Source: Mycoplasma sp. CAG:611
Lineage (GTDB): Bacteria > Bacillota_I > Bacilli_A > RF39 > UBA660
Direction of reading: 5' to 3'
NCBI GenBank assembly: GCA_000434175.1
Contig: HF999761.1
Span: 1,698 to 43,542 of the forward strand
DNA: 41,845 nucleotides
Positions 31,761-40,869 of the stretch are shown here, one piece after another (position 1 is the first letter of the stretch; each line of letters opens with the position of its first letter). The translations under genes and the position numbers were made by a program. Under the pieces are notes generated by a model, which saw nothing but the letters and a program-made list of their open reading frames with translations, ran no database searches and was not told where the DNA came from.

Positions 31761-33848
31761 ATGAATGAGATTTTAGAAAATTTAAATAAATGTCAAAAAG
31801 AAGCAGTAACATATAAAGATGGGCCTCTTTTAATTTTAGCAGGTGCAGGAAGTGGAAAAACCCGTGTTTTAACTACCCGTATAGCATATTTAATTAAAGA
31901 ATGTAATGTTAGCCCTTATAATATTTTGGCGATTACATTTACTAATAAAGCGGCAAAAGAAATGAAAGAAAGAATAGAAAAATTAATAGGTAAGACAAGC
32001 CTTATCGCGTCAACATTTCATTCTTTTGGGGTAAGGATTTTAAGAGAAAATTATGAAAAATTAGGATTTACATCAAATTTTTCAATTATGGATAGTGATG
32101 ATAGTTTAACCCTTATAAAAAAGATATTAAAAGATTTAGGTTATGATTCAAAAACATTTAGTCCTTATATGATAAGAAATAAAATATCAAGTTGTAAAAG
32201 TGAATTTGTTTTACCAGATGAATATAAAACTTATGTTAGGAATGAAGAAGATGATGTTGTTTTTAAAGTTTATAAAAAATATCAAGAATTATTAAAAAAG
32301 AATAATTCAGTTGATTTTGATGATTTACTTATTTTACCTATAAAACTATTTGATGAAAATAAAGATGTTTTAGAACATTATCAAGATAGATTTAAATATA
32401 TTTTGATTGATGAATACCAAGATACAAATAAAGCTCAATATTTACTTGTAAAAATGATAAGTGTTAAAAATAAAAATATTTGTGTTGTTGGTGATGATTC
32501 TCAAAGTATATATAGTTTTAGAAATGCTGATTATCGAAATATTTTAAATTTTGAAAAAGATTATAAATCTTGTAAAGTTATAAAACTCGAACAAAATTAT
32601 CGTTCTACTAAAACAATACTTAATGCTGCAAATGATGTTATTAAAAACAATGTATATAAAAAAGATAAAAATTTATGGACTGAAAATGAAACAGGAGAAA
32701 AAATAAATTATTATAGAGGTTATGATGAAGTGGATGAAGCGTTTTATTTAATAAGAAAAATAAAAGAATTAGTAAAAAATGGTGTTAGTTATGCTGATAT
32801 AGCAATTCTTTATAGAACTAATGCACAATCTCGTGTTTTTGAAGAAAATTTATTAAAAGAAAACATACCATATCGCATTGTAGGAAGCTTTTATTTTTAT
32901 TCAAGAAAAGAAATAAAAGATTTAATTGCGTATTTAAGACTTATTCATAATCCTGATGATGATATTAGTTTATTGAGAGTTATTAATACTCCTAAAAGAG
33001 GAATAGGATTAAAAAGCATTGCTAAATTAGAAAACATATCATCAACATATAATACAAGTATTTTTTCTTCGATAACGGAAGGTAAAGAGTTAGAATTTAA
33101 AAATGTTATATTAGAATTACAACAAAAAGCAAGCGAGGTAACATTAACAGAACTTATTGATTTAGTTCTTGATAAAACAGGAATGAAAAAAGCTTTACAA
33201 GATGAAAAAACACTTGAAGCTGATATTAGACTTGAAAACTTAGAAGAATTTAAGTCAATTACAAAAACATTTGAAGAAAAAGAAGGTATTATTTCTCTTG
33301 AAGATTTTTTACTTGAAATAGCGCTTGTTAGTGATAGTGAAGAATATAAAGATGATCCAAATAGGGTAACTTTAATGACCGTTCATAGTGTCAAGGGACT
33401 AGAATATCCATATGTGTTTATCGTAGGATTAGAAGAGGGATTATTTCCACATAGAAATTCTAGTTTTGAAAAAGAAGACTTAGAAGAAGAAAGAAGACTT
33501 ATGTATGTTGCAATAACAAGAGCAAAGAAAAAACTTTATTTAACAAATGCTAAAAGAAGAATGATATTTGGTAGAGAAGAAATTAATATTCCAAGTAGAT
33601 TTATTAATGAAATAAATGAAGATTTAATAAATATTGAAAATGTTGATGATAAAAAAATAGTTAAAAAAGAAAAAAATATTTATACTGAAGATATGATGTA
33701 TTCTTATGGAGATAAAGTAATGCATGATAAGTTTGGTTTAGGTGTAGTCGTAGGAATAAATAAAGATCTTTTATCTATTGCATTTTCTAAAGAAATTGGT
33801 ATAAAACAGTTTTTGAAAAATCATAAAAGTATTAAAAAGGTAGATTAA
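31761..33848 (+). CDS. pcrA: ATP-dependent DNA helicase PcrA/UvrD
   Basis: 695 aa. It is a superfamily 1 3'-5' helicase for repair, replication restart and removal of RecA. The Q motif (NLNKCQKEAV), Walker A AGAGSGKT, motif Ia TFTNKAAKEMKERI, Walker B DEYQDTN, GDDSQSIYSFR, motif IV LEQNYRS, VHSVKGLEYPYVFI and YVAITRAKK are all present. The C-terminal region has the SYGDKVMHDKFGLGVV fold (Tudor-like, RNA polymerase-binding in PcrA). The ATG at 31761 has AAGAGGT 6 nt upstream and is preferred over one 21 nt earlier. It has its own promoter. Confidence 0.97.
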   Translation: MNEILENLNKCQKEAVTYKDGPLLILAGAGSGKTRVLTTRIAYLIKECNVSPYNILAITFTNKAAKEMKERIEKLIGKTSLIASTFHSFGVRILRENYEKLGFTSNFSIMDSDDSLTLIKKILKDLGYDSKTFSPYMIRNKISSCKSEFVLPDEYKTYVRNEEDDVVFKVYKKYQELLKKNNSVDFDDLLILPIKLFDENKDVLEHYQDRFKYILIDEYQDTNKAQYLLVKMISVKNKNICVVGDDSQSIYSFRNADYRNILNFEKDYKSCKVIKLEQNYRSTKTILNAANDVIKNNVYKKDKNLWTENETGEKINYYRGYDEVDEAFYLIRKIKELVKNGVSYADIAILYRTNAQSRVFEENLLKENIPYRIVGSFYFYSRKEIKDLIAYLRLIHNPDDDISLLRVINTPKRGIGLKSIAKLENISSTYNTSIFSSITEGKELEFKNVILELQQKASEVTLTELIDLVLDKTGMKKALQDEKTLEADIRLENLEEFKSITKTFEEKEGIISLEDFLLEIALVSDSEEYKDDPNRVTLMTVHSVKGLEYPYVFIVGLEEGLFPHRNSSFEKEDLEEERRLMYVAITRAKKKLYLTNAKRRMIFGREEINIPSRFINEINEDLINIENVDDKKIVKKEKNIYTEDMMYSYGDKVMHDKFGLGVVVGINKDLLSIAFSKEIGIKQFLKNHKSIKKVD

Positions 33849-33890
33849 TTTTATTTAATATTTTATAATATAAATATGGAGGAATTAAAA

Positions 33891-34793
33891 ATGAAAGATT
33901 TAACACTTGTAATAATGGCCGCTGGAATGGGAAGCAGATTTGGGGGATTAAAACAAATTGAACCAGTTGGTCCAAATGATGAATTTATTATTGATTATTC
34001 AATATATGATGCTAAAAAAGCAGGATTTAATAAAGTTGTATTTATTATTAAAAAGGAAAACTATGAAATATTTAAAGAAACAATAGGAAAAAGAGTTGAA
34101 GATAAGATAGATGTATCCTATGTTTTCCAAGAATTAGATTGTTTAAGTGATGGATATACTGTTCCAGAAGGCAGAGTAAAACCATGGGGTACTGCTCATG
34201 CAATTCTTTGTTGTAAGGATACAGTTAAAGGATGTTTTGCTGTTATTAATTCAGATGATTTTTATGGTCAAGAATCATACAAAGTTTTGGCAGATTTTCT
34301 AAACAATAAAGCAAGTGATAATCATTTTGCAATGGTAGGTTATAAAGTAGCTAATACTTTAACAGAAAATGGAAGTGTAAAAAGAGGTATTTGTGAAGAA
34401 GAAAACAATTATTTAACTAAAATAACTGAAAGTAAAGTTGAAAAAATAAATAATGAAATTATATGTACGCCACTTGATGGAAGACCTTCTTTTAAAGTTC
34501 CTTATTATGAAACAGTATCAATGAATATGTTTGGTTTTACAAGTAGTATATTTGATTATTTAGAAAAAGATTTTCCTAAATTTTTAGATGAGAATATATC
34601 TAATTTAACAAGTGAATACTTAATACCAGATGTCATATTTGATATGATTAAAAAAGAATTAATAAAGATGGAAGTTTTAAAAACTGATGCAAAATGGTAT
34701 GGAGTTACATATAAAGAAGATAAAGAAGAAGTTGTTAATGCAATAAATGAAATGGTAAGGACAAAAAAATATAATAAAAATTTATGGGGATAA
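33891..34793 (+). CDS. Sugar nucleotidyltransferase
   Basis: 300 aa. The nucleotide-binding motif VIMAAGMGSRFGGLKQIEPVG is at the N-terminus. Then come the acidic metal-binding NSDDFYG, PWGTAHAILC, and the sugar-binding TENGSVKRG and PYYETVSMNMFGF segments. It probably activates a sugar phosphate with a nucleotide for cell-surface polysaccharide. The exact sugar and NTP cannot be told. GGAGG lies 10 nt before the ATG at 33891; an ATG 15 nt earlier overlaps it. It lies 1 nt before priA, so the two are coupled. The pairing with priA is not functional as far as I know. Confidence 0.88.
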   Translation: MKDLTLVIMAAGMGSRFGGLKQIEPVGPNDEFIIDYSIYDAKKAGFNKVVFIIKKENYEIFKETIGKRVEDKIDVSYVFQELDCLSDGYTVPEGRVKPWGTAHAILCCKDTVKGCFAVINSDDFYGQESYKVLADFLNNKASDNHFAMVGYKVANTLTENGSVKRGICEEENNYLTKITESKVEKINNEIICTPLDGRPSFKVPYYETVSMNMFGFTSSIFDYLEKDFPKFLDENISNLTSEYLIPDVIFDMIKKELIKMEVLKTDAKWYGVTYKEDKEEVVNAINEMVRTKKYNKNLWG

Positions 34794-34794
34794 T

Positions 34795-36972
34795 ATGGTT
34801 TGTGAATGTTTAGTTGAATTAGAGCATGTTTTTATAGATAAGACTTTTACATATAAAATTAATAAGGAACAACTTCCCCTTTTAAAAGTAGGAATGAGGG
34901 TAGTTGTTCCTTTTGGCAAGCAAACACTCGAGGGATTTGTTTTAAAAATATATGAAAATAAGGATGTTTCTTTAGAAAATAAATTAAAAGAAATTATATC
35001 AATTGTAGATACTTATCCAATATTAAATGAAGAACTATTAACATTAGGTAAATATATAAGTAAAACTACATTATGTAGTTTAATGACTTCATATCAAGCT
35101 ATGTTACCTAAAGCTTTAAAAGCAAAAAAGAAAGTTAATATGACACCTAAATATGATACTTATATATGTATTAATTATGGTATGTATAATAATGATATAA
35201 AATTTAATGCATCTCAAGAAAAAATACTTGAATTATTAAAAGAAAATAAAAAAGTAAAAAAAGAAGTTTTAAATAAAATATCGGTTTCAAGTGTTAATAC
35301 TTTATTAAAAAAGAATATATTACTTGAAGAAAAAGAAGAAAATTATAGATATAATTTAATTAATGAAGAAAAAATAAAATTTAATTTAAATGAAGAACAA
35401 CAAAAAGTTTATAAAGAAATTTTTAATTCTATTAATACCAATGAAACATTTTTATTATATGGTGTAACGGGAAGTGGAAAAACTAATGTTTATATGAAAG
35501 TAATCGAAGATGTTATAAAAAATAACAAAACAGCAATTTTGCTTGTTCCAGAAATTAGTTTAACACCACAAATAATAAAAAGATTTACATCATATTTTTC
35601 AAATATTGCTGTTTTACACAGTGGTCTTTCAGATGGAGAAAAGTATGATGAATGGCGTAAAATAAATGAAGGTAAAGTAAATATTGTAATCGGAGCAAGA
35701 AGTGCGATATTTGCACCTCTTAAAAATATTGGGGTAATAATAATAGATGAAGAACATTCTCAAACATATAAACAAGAAAATAACCCTAGATATAATGCTA
35801 TAGATATTGCTAAAGAAAGATGTAAATATCATAATTGTCCTCTTATTTTAGGAAGCGCAACACCATCACTTGAATCTTTTGCTAGAGCAAAAAAAAATGT
35901 TTATAAACTTTTGGAATTAAAAAATAGGTATAATAATAACACTATGCCAAAAGTTGAAATTATTGATATGAATAAAGAATTTAAAAAAGCAAGTGGTTAT
36001 TTTTCTAATACTTTAATAGATCAGATTAAAGAAACTTTAGAAAGAAAAGAACAAGTAATTCTTTTTCTAAATAGAAGAGGCTATTCATCATTTTTAACAT
36101 GTTCTTCATGTGGATATGTAGAGAAGTGTCCTAATTGTGATATTAGTTTAACTTATCATAAATCATCAAATATGTTAAGATGTCATTATTGTGGTTATGC
36201 TACTAAAAGAAAAAAATTATGTCCAAAGTGCCAGGAAGAATTTAAAGATTATGGAATAGGAACAGAAAAAGTAGAAGAAGAGCTAAAAAGCTTGATAAAG
36301 GATGCAAAAATAATACGAATGGATGTTGATACTACAACCACTAAAAATGCTCATGCTAAAATAATTAATTCCTTTTTAGAAGAAAAATATAATATTTTAA
36401 TAGGAACACAAATGATAGCAAAAGGACTTGATTTTCCTAATGTAACTTTGGTAGGAGTTTTAAATGCTGATATAGGACTAAATTTTCCTGATTTTAGAAG
36501 TAGTGAAACAACATTTAGTTTATTAAATCAAGTACTTGGTAGAAGTGGAAGAGGAAATAAAGAAGGAAAAGTTTTAATTCAAACATTTAATCCAGAACAT
36601 TATGCAATTACTTATACTAAAAATCATGATTATTTAGGATTTTATAACGAAGAAATGAAAATAAGAAAGATTTTAAAATATCCACCATATTATTATATCT
36701 GTTCGATAAAAATAATTTCTAAAGATTATAATTTAGCTAGTAAAAGTAGTTATGATGTAGTAAATTATTTAAAACAAAATATTAAAAATGAAATAATTTT
36801 AGGACCAAGTGTATGTAATGTATTTAAACTTAATAATAATTATCGTTTTCAAATAATAATTAAATATAAAGATGTTAATAATATTTTAGAATATTTAAAT
36901 AACATCGAACATCATTATTTTAATAAAAAAGATATTAAGGTTGAAATAGATTTTAATCCATTAAAACTTTAA
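34795..36972 (+). CDS. priA: Primosomal helicase PriA
   Basis: 725 aa. It reloads the replisome at stalled forks. An N-terminal 3'-DNA-binding domain starts MVCECLVELEHVFIDKTFTYKI. A superfamily 2 helicase core has GVTGSGKT, the DEEH box in IIDEEHSQTYKQEN and LGSATPSLESF. A cysteine-rich zinc-binding insertion has CSSCGYVEKCPNC ... CHYCG ... CPKC (about residues 440-480), and GTEKVEEEL and QMIAKGLDFPNV follow. The conserved C-terminal part is full length. ATG is 1 nt after the previous gene. No terminator follows within 20 nt. Confidence 0.96.
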   Translation: MVCECLVELEHVFIDKTFTYKINKEQLPLLKVGMRVVVPFGKQTLEGFVLKIYENKDVSLENKLKEIISIVDTYPILNEELLTLGKYISKTTLCSLMTSYQAMLPKALKAKKKVNMTPKYDTYICINYGMYNNDIKFNASQEKILELLKENKKVKKEVLNKISVSSVNTLLKKNILLEEKEENYRYNLINEEKIKFNLNEEQQKVYKEIFNSINTNETFLLYGVTGSGKTNVYMKVIEDVIKNNKTAILLVPEISLTPQIIKRFTSYFSNIAVLHSGLSDGEKYDEWRKINEGKVNIVIGARSAIFAPLKNIGVIIIDEEHSQTYKQENNPRYNAIDIAKERCKYHNCPLILGSATPSLESFARAKKNVYKLLELKNRYNNNTMPKVEIIDMNKEFKKASGYFSNTLIDQIKETLERKEQVILFLNRRGYSSFLTCSSCGYVEKCPNCDISLTYHKSSNMLRCHYCGYATKRKKLCPKCQEEFKDYGIGTEKVEEELKSLIKDAKIIRMDVDTTTTKNAHAKIINSFLEEKYNILIGTQMIAKGLDFPNVTLVGVLNADIGLNFPDFRSSETTFSLLNQVLGRSGRGNKEGKVLIQTFNPEHYAITYTKNHDYLGFYNEEMKIRKILKYPPYYYICSIKIISKDYNLASKSSYDVVNYLKQNIKNEIILGPSVCNVFKLNNNYRFQIIIKYKDVNNILEYLNNIEHHYFNKKDIKVEIDFNPLKL

Positions 36973-36992
36973 TCTTTTTATTAAAAAATAAA

Positions 36993-37112
36993 AGTTCAAG
37001 TAGTCTAACAAAGCGGTCTCACAATTTTACAGGATGGAAAAATACAAAAAATGGTGTTCCAATAGATTATTCTTATGCTAAGGAATTTGAATTAAATAAA
37101 AATTGGAATTAA
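36993..37112 (+). pseudogene. Remnant of a cell-surface repeat protein (InlB/Flg_new type)
   Basis: An open frame without a start codon or SD reads KRSHNFTGWKNTKNGVPIDY and then ends ELNKNWN before TAA. The W-x-x-x-x-x-G-x-x-x-D-x-S spacing matches the end of an InlB B-repeat (fGW....G..iDfs..). Base use is less AT-rich than its surroundings near 37000-37030. It runs into the convergent gene at 37109. It looks like the tail of a surface protein left after deletion or rearrangement. Confidence 0.5.
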
Positions 37113-37498
37113 ATAATAGGATTTAGTTCTTGAGCTAGAGGGGATTTTTTACTTAGTTTTAAAGAATAGAAAATTATTAAACTAGCTATTAAAGTAAGAA
37201 CTGATGCAATTTCTTGAAGATTAAATGGTCTTATGTCTTTTCCTTTTAATTTTGCTATTTTTCTATTTTCATCACTAATATATAGGAAGATAAGTAATAT
37301 AATTATGATTAAAATTCTATTAAAGTAACTTATATTATATGATTCTTCATCTGTTATTAGTGTTTTTTCATGTTTTAATACTTTTATATCATGATGTGTT
37401 AAAAAAATTGCTATTAAAGAGATAATAATAAATATTATCGAAGCAACTTGACTTATATATAATAATTGTAATTCATATTTTTCGGTATTATTGTTCAT
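37109..37498 (-). CDS. Small hypothetical membrane protein
   Basis: 129 aa with three membrane segments (about residues 14-33, 58-75 and 93-112), a basic loop (RKIAKLKGKDIRP) and a hydrophilic N-terminus. It is not recognised. No SD sequence precedes the ATG. Instead TATAAT ends 6 nt before it, so the transcript could begin at or near the AUG (leaderless). It lies between a pseudogene and the heat-shock operator and is divergent from hsp20. The CIRCE element is also upstream of this gene, about 34 nt away. Confidence 0.6.
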   Translation of the reverse strand: MNNNTEKYELQLLYISQVASIIFIIISLIAIFLTHHDIKVLKHEKTLITDEESYNISYFNRILIIIILLIFLYISDENRKIAKLKGKDIRPFNLQEIASVLTLIASLIIFYSLKLSKKSPLAQELNPII

Positions 37499-37531
37499 AC
37501 TAAAATTATATGATAAAAAAATCAGTATATT

Positions 37532-37558
37532 TTAGCACTTGCACTTGACAAATGCTAA
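37532..37558. promoter_or_regulatory. CIRCE operator (HrcA binding site)
   Basis: TTAGCACTT, 9 nt, then AAATGCTAA (37532-37540/37550-37558). This matches the CIRCE inverted repeat (TTAGCACTC-N9-GAGTGCTAA) with two changes and keeps the 9-nt spacing. It overlaps the -35 box of the hsp20 promoter, so HrcA would block transcription until heat or misfolded protein inactivates it. Confidence 0.85.
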
Positions 37559-37572
37559 AATAGTGATATAAT
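37545..37572 (+). promoter_or_regulatory. SigmaA promoter of hsp20
   Basis: TTGACA (37545-37550), a 16-nt spacer, then TATAAT (37567-37572). The -35 overlaps the right half of the CIRCE element. Confidence 0.87.
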
Positions 37573-37596
37573 TATAATTGTTAGGAGGAATGAATT

Positions 37597-37989
37597 ATGA
37601 ATATAGTACCAAGAAGATTCTTTTTAGATGATTTATTTAATGATTTTGATGAAGGAAGTATTAAACCTGTAAATATGAAATGTGATATTTACGAAAAAGA
37701 AGGTAATTATTGTATTGAAATGGACTTACCAGGATATGATAAAAAGGATATAGATATTGATTTTGATAATAAATATCTTACAATAACTGCTTCAAAAGAA
37801 GAAGATGTAAATGATGAAGGAAAGAACTATATAAGAAGAGAAAGAAACTTTGGAAGTTATAAAAGACAATTTTATCTTGGAGATATAAATGAAGATGAAA
37901 TTAAAGCAGAGTTTAATAATGGTATTCTAAAAGTTGTTGTTCCTAAAAAAGAAATCATAGACACTAAAAAGAAAATTGAAATAGACTAG
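37597..37989 (+). CDS. Hsp20 / alpha-crystallin family small heat-shock protein
   Basis: 130 aa. It is an ATP-independent holdase that binds unfolding proteins and forms oligomers. The N-terminal arm is short (RRFFLDDLFNDFDE), followed by the alpha-crystallin domain (about 27-120) with EMDLPGYDKKDIDIDFDNKYLTI, RRERNFGSYKRQFYL and the GILKVVVPKK motif. The C-terminal extension is short. AGGAGG lies 9 nt before the ATG. The CIRCE operator upstream puts it in the HrcA regulon, which in Bacillus usually holds groESL and dnaK rather than hsp20. Confidence 0.94.
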   Translation: MNIVPRRFFLDDLFNDFDEGSIKPVNMKCDIYEKEGNYCIEMDLPGYDKKDIDIDFDNKYLTITASKEEDVNDEGKNYIRRERNFGSYKRQFYLGDINEDEIKAEFNNGILKVVVPKKEIIDTKKKIEID

Positions 37990-38005
37990 AAATAGTCTAT
38001 TTTTT
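37981..38005 (+). terminator. Terminator of hsp20
   Basis: ATAGACTA (37981-37988) and TAGTCTAT (37993-38000) form a perfect 8-bp stem with a GAAA loop and T's. It includes the stop codon. Confidence 0.9.
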
Positions 38006-38064
38006 ATTAAAATTTGTATAAAAAAACATAAAATATTCATAATAATCATAGGAAAGGTGATTTT

Positions 38065-38790
38065 ATGGATATTTTTAATATAGACTGGATGGAACTTTTA
38101 GATGTTTTTTTTAGAGCAATTGTATCATTAGTAACATTATTCTTTGTAACAAAACTTCTTGGAAAAAAACAAGTATCACAACTTAGTTTATTTGATTATG
38201 TTATAGGAATATCAATAGGTAATTTTGCCGCTGAGATGACAATAAATACAGATTCTCCTTACTTAAATGGAACTGTTGCTGTAATATTTTTTGGAGTAAT
38301 TGCCTATTTTATTTCAAGAATTACTATGAAAAGTATAAAACTAAGAAGATTTTTTACAGGAGTTCCTACAGTTATTATAGAAAAGGGTGAAATAATCGAA
38401 GATAATTTAAGAAGAGTTAATTTTGATTTAAATGATTTCTTGCAAGAATGTAGAAGTAGTGGCTATTTTAATATTGATGATATTTATTATGCTATTATGG
38501 AAGCTAATGGAAGAATAAGTTTTTTGCCTAAAGCGGGAAGTAGTCCTGTTACAAATGAAAATATGAATTTAAAAATAAAACAAGATGGCTTATGTGCTAA
38601 TGTTATAATAGATTCCCATATAATGGAAAAAAACTTAAAAAATATAAATAAAGATAAAAAATGGTTAGAAAAGAAATTAAAAGAAAGAAATATAAAATTA
38701 GATAATGTATTTCTTGCAACAGTAGATAATTATGATAAATTATTTATTTATGAAAAAAATAAAAAATCACTAGGAGATGTTTTAGAATAG
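38065..38790 (+). CDS. DUF421 (YetF-like) membrane protein
   Basis: 241 aa. Three N-terminal membrane helices (about residues 14-33, 44-62 and 68-87) are followed by a soluble C-terminal half. LGKKQVSQLSLFDYVIGISIGNFAAEM and VPTVIIEKGEIIEDNLRRVNFDLNDFLQECR are family-typical. The ISFLPKAGSSPVT segment is also conserved. YetF relatives in Bacillus are membrane proteins of unresolved function. AGGAAAGGTG precedes the ATG. It lies between two terminators, so it is monocistronic. Confidence 0.88.
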   Translation: MDIFNIDWMELLDVFFRAIVSLVTLFFVTKLLGKKQVSQLSLFDYVIGISIGNFAAEMTINTDSPYLNGTVAVIFFGVIAYFISRITMKSIKLRRFFTGVPTVIIEKGEIIEDNLRRVNFDLNDFLQECRSSGYFNIDDIYYAIMEANGRISFLPKAGSSPVTNENMNLKIKQDGLCANVIIDSHIMEKNLKNINKDKKWLEKKLKERNIKLDNVFLATVDNYDKLFIYEKNKKSLGDVLE

Positions 38791-38817
38791 ACTAAAATAA
38801 TAAGTTTTAGTCTTTTT
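38789..38817 (+). terminator. Terminator of the DUF421 gene
   Basis: AGACTAAAA (38789-38797) and TTTTAGTCT (38805-38813) form a perfect 9-bp stem, followed by TTTTC. Confidence 0.9.
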
Positions 38818-38872
38818 CTTTATTTTTTTAATCTTTTGTGGTATAATCTTAGAGAAAAAGGAAGTGGTATAC

Positions 38873-40864
38873 TTGATTTCGGTTGAAAAAGTAAAAGGTG
38901 TTGGTAGTAGAACTTCAATGTTATTAAAAAAATTAAATATAAATACTGTTGATGATCTTGTTACCCATTATCCTTATAGATATGAATTTATAAAACGTAG
39001 TAATTTAAAAGAAAAATATGAAGATGATAAAGTAATAATAGATGGTAAAGTTGAAATGATTCCTATTTTAGTTAGACTTAAAGGAAACCTTAATAAAATG
39101 AATTTTAGGCTAGCAACATCTACGAAAGAAATTGTAGGAGTATCTATTTTTAATAGAGCATATTTAAAAAATCAGTTACTTGTAGGTACAAATATAACAG
39201 TTTTTGGTAAATATGAAAAAAATAAAAATGTAATTTTAGCATCAGAGATAAGGATGGGGCTTTTACCTAAGGGAGAAAAAATCGAAGCTGTTTACCATGG
39301 AACTGTAGGACTTAATTCTAAAGCTATTTCAGGATTTATTAACACTGCTTTAATGGAATATGGAAATGATTTAGAAGATTATATACCAAAAAATTTACTT
39401 GAAAAATATAATTTTTTAAATAAAAAAACAGCATTAAATATAATTCATAACCCCTCAACAAAGGAAAAATTAAAAGAGGCTAGTATTAGATTAAAATATG
39501 AAGAATTATTTGTTTATATGTCTAAGATTAATTATTTAAAATTAAAAAATAAAAATATAAAAGATGGTATAGAAAAAGACTTTGATAAAGAAAAATTAGA
39601 TAAAGTAATTAAAAGTTTACCTTATGAATTAACAGCAGATCAAAAATTAGTTTTAAATGAAATATTAGAGGATTTAACTTCTAAAAGAAGAATGAATAGA
39701 TTATTACAAGGTGATGTTGGAAGTGGTAAAACTATTATATCTATAATCGCGATGGTAGCTAATTATTTAAGTGGTTACCAAAGTGCTTTAATGGTACCAA
39801 CAGAAATACTTGCAACACAACATTATGAAACAATGAAAGAAATATTAAAAGATTTAAATGTAAATATTGCCTTATTAACAGGATCATTACCTAAAAATAA
39901 AAAAGATTTAATTCATGAAGAATTAAAACTTGGAAAAATAGATATGGTTGTAGGAACACATGCTTTAATTCAAGAAGAAGTTGTTTATAAAAATTTAGGA
40001 CTTGTAATAACAGATGAACAACATAGATTTGGTGTACTTCAAAGAACATCTTTACAAAATAAAGGAATAACACCAGATGTTTTATATATGAGTGCAACAC
40101 CAATACCTAGAACTTATGCATTAACATTATATGGTGATATGGATATATCTACAATTAGAACACTACCAAAAGGAAGAAAACCTATAAAAACATATTTAAA
40201 AAGTTATAGTGAAATAAAAGATGTATTAAAAATGATGTATGAAGAACTATTAAAAAATCATCAAATATATGTTATTGCTCCTTTAATTGAAGAAAGCGAA
40301 ACACTTGATTTAACTACAGTTAATGAACTTAAGGATAAAATGAATTTAGCTTTTGGAGAAAAATATAATGTTGGTATAATCCATGGTAAATTAAAACAAA
40401 CAGAAAAAGATAAAATAATGGAAGATTTTGTTAATAATAAAATTCAAATATTAATAAGCACAACAGTAATTGAAGTAGGAGTAAATGTTTTAAATACTAC
40501 AATGATGGTTATATTTGATGCTAATAGATTTGGACTTTCAACACTTCATCAATTAAGAGGAAGAGTAGGAAGAAGTGCTTTAGAATCAAGTTGTATTTTA
40601 ATAAGTGATTATGATAGTGAAAGATTAAATGTTATGACAACAACTAATGATGGATTTGAAATAAGTGAAGAAGACTTTAAAATAAGAGGACATGGTGATC
40701 TTTTTGGAACTAAACAAAGTGGAGATATGACATTTAAAATAGCAGATGTAAAAGAAGATTATAAAATATTATTACAGGCTAAGAAAGATTCAATGGAGTT
40801 TTTATTAAATAATAAAGAAGAAGAATTAAAAGAAAAAATAATAAATGGTATTAAGGAAGGTTAA
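38873..40864 (+). CDS. recG: ATP-dependent DNA helicase RecG
   Basis: 663 aa. It drives branch migration and regression of stalled forks. The N-terminal wedge (OB) domain has VKGVGSRTSMLLKKL and FFxY-like YPYRYE. The helicase core has GDVGSGKT (Walker A), DEQHRFGV (DExH), MSATPIPRTYALT, VAxxxGx-type VIEVGVNV and HQLRGRVGRS. It ends KEG. TTG at 38873 is the likely start because AAAGGAAG lies 8-10 nt before it; a GTG at 38864 abuts that site. A TGnTATAAT box is at 38839-38847. The TPR gene follows after 5 nt. Confidence 0.96.
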   Translation: MISVEKVKGVGSRTSMLLKKLNINTVDDLVTHYPYRYEFIKRSNLKEKYEDDKVIIDGKVEMIPILVRLKGNLNKMNFRLATSTKEIVGVSIFNRAYLKNQLLVGTNITVFGKYEKNKNVILASEIRMGLLPKGEKIEAVYHGTVGLNSKAISGFINTALMEYGNDLEDYIPKNLLEKYNFLNKKTALNIIHNPSTKEKLKEASIRLKYEELFVYMSKINYLKLKNKNIKDGIEKDFDKEKLDKVIKSLPYELTADQKLVLNEILEDLTSKRRMNRLLQGDVGSGKTIISIIAMVANYLSGYQSALMVPTEILATQHYETMKEILKDLNVNIALLTGSLPKNKKDLIHEELKLGKIDMVVGTHALIQEEVVYKNLGLVITDEQHRFGVLQRTSLQNKGITPDVLYMSATPIPRTYALTLYGDMDISTIRTLPKGRKPIKTYLKSYSEIKDVLKMMYEELLKNHQIYVIAPLIEESETLDLTTVNELKDKMNLAFGEKYNVGIIHGKLKQTEKDKIMEDFVNNKIQILISTTVIEVGVNVLNTTMMVIFDANRFGLSTLHQLRGRVGRSALESSCILISDYDSERLNVMTTTNDGFEISEEDFKIRGHGDLFGTKQSGDMTFKIADVKEDYKILLQAKKDSMEFLLNNKEEELKEKIINGIKEG

Positions 40865-40869
40865 AATTT

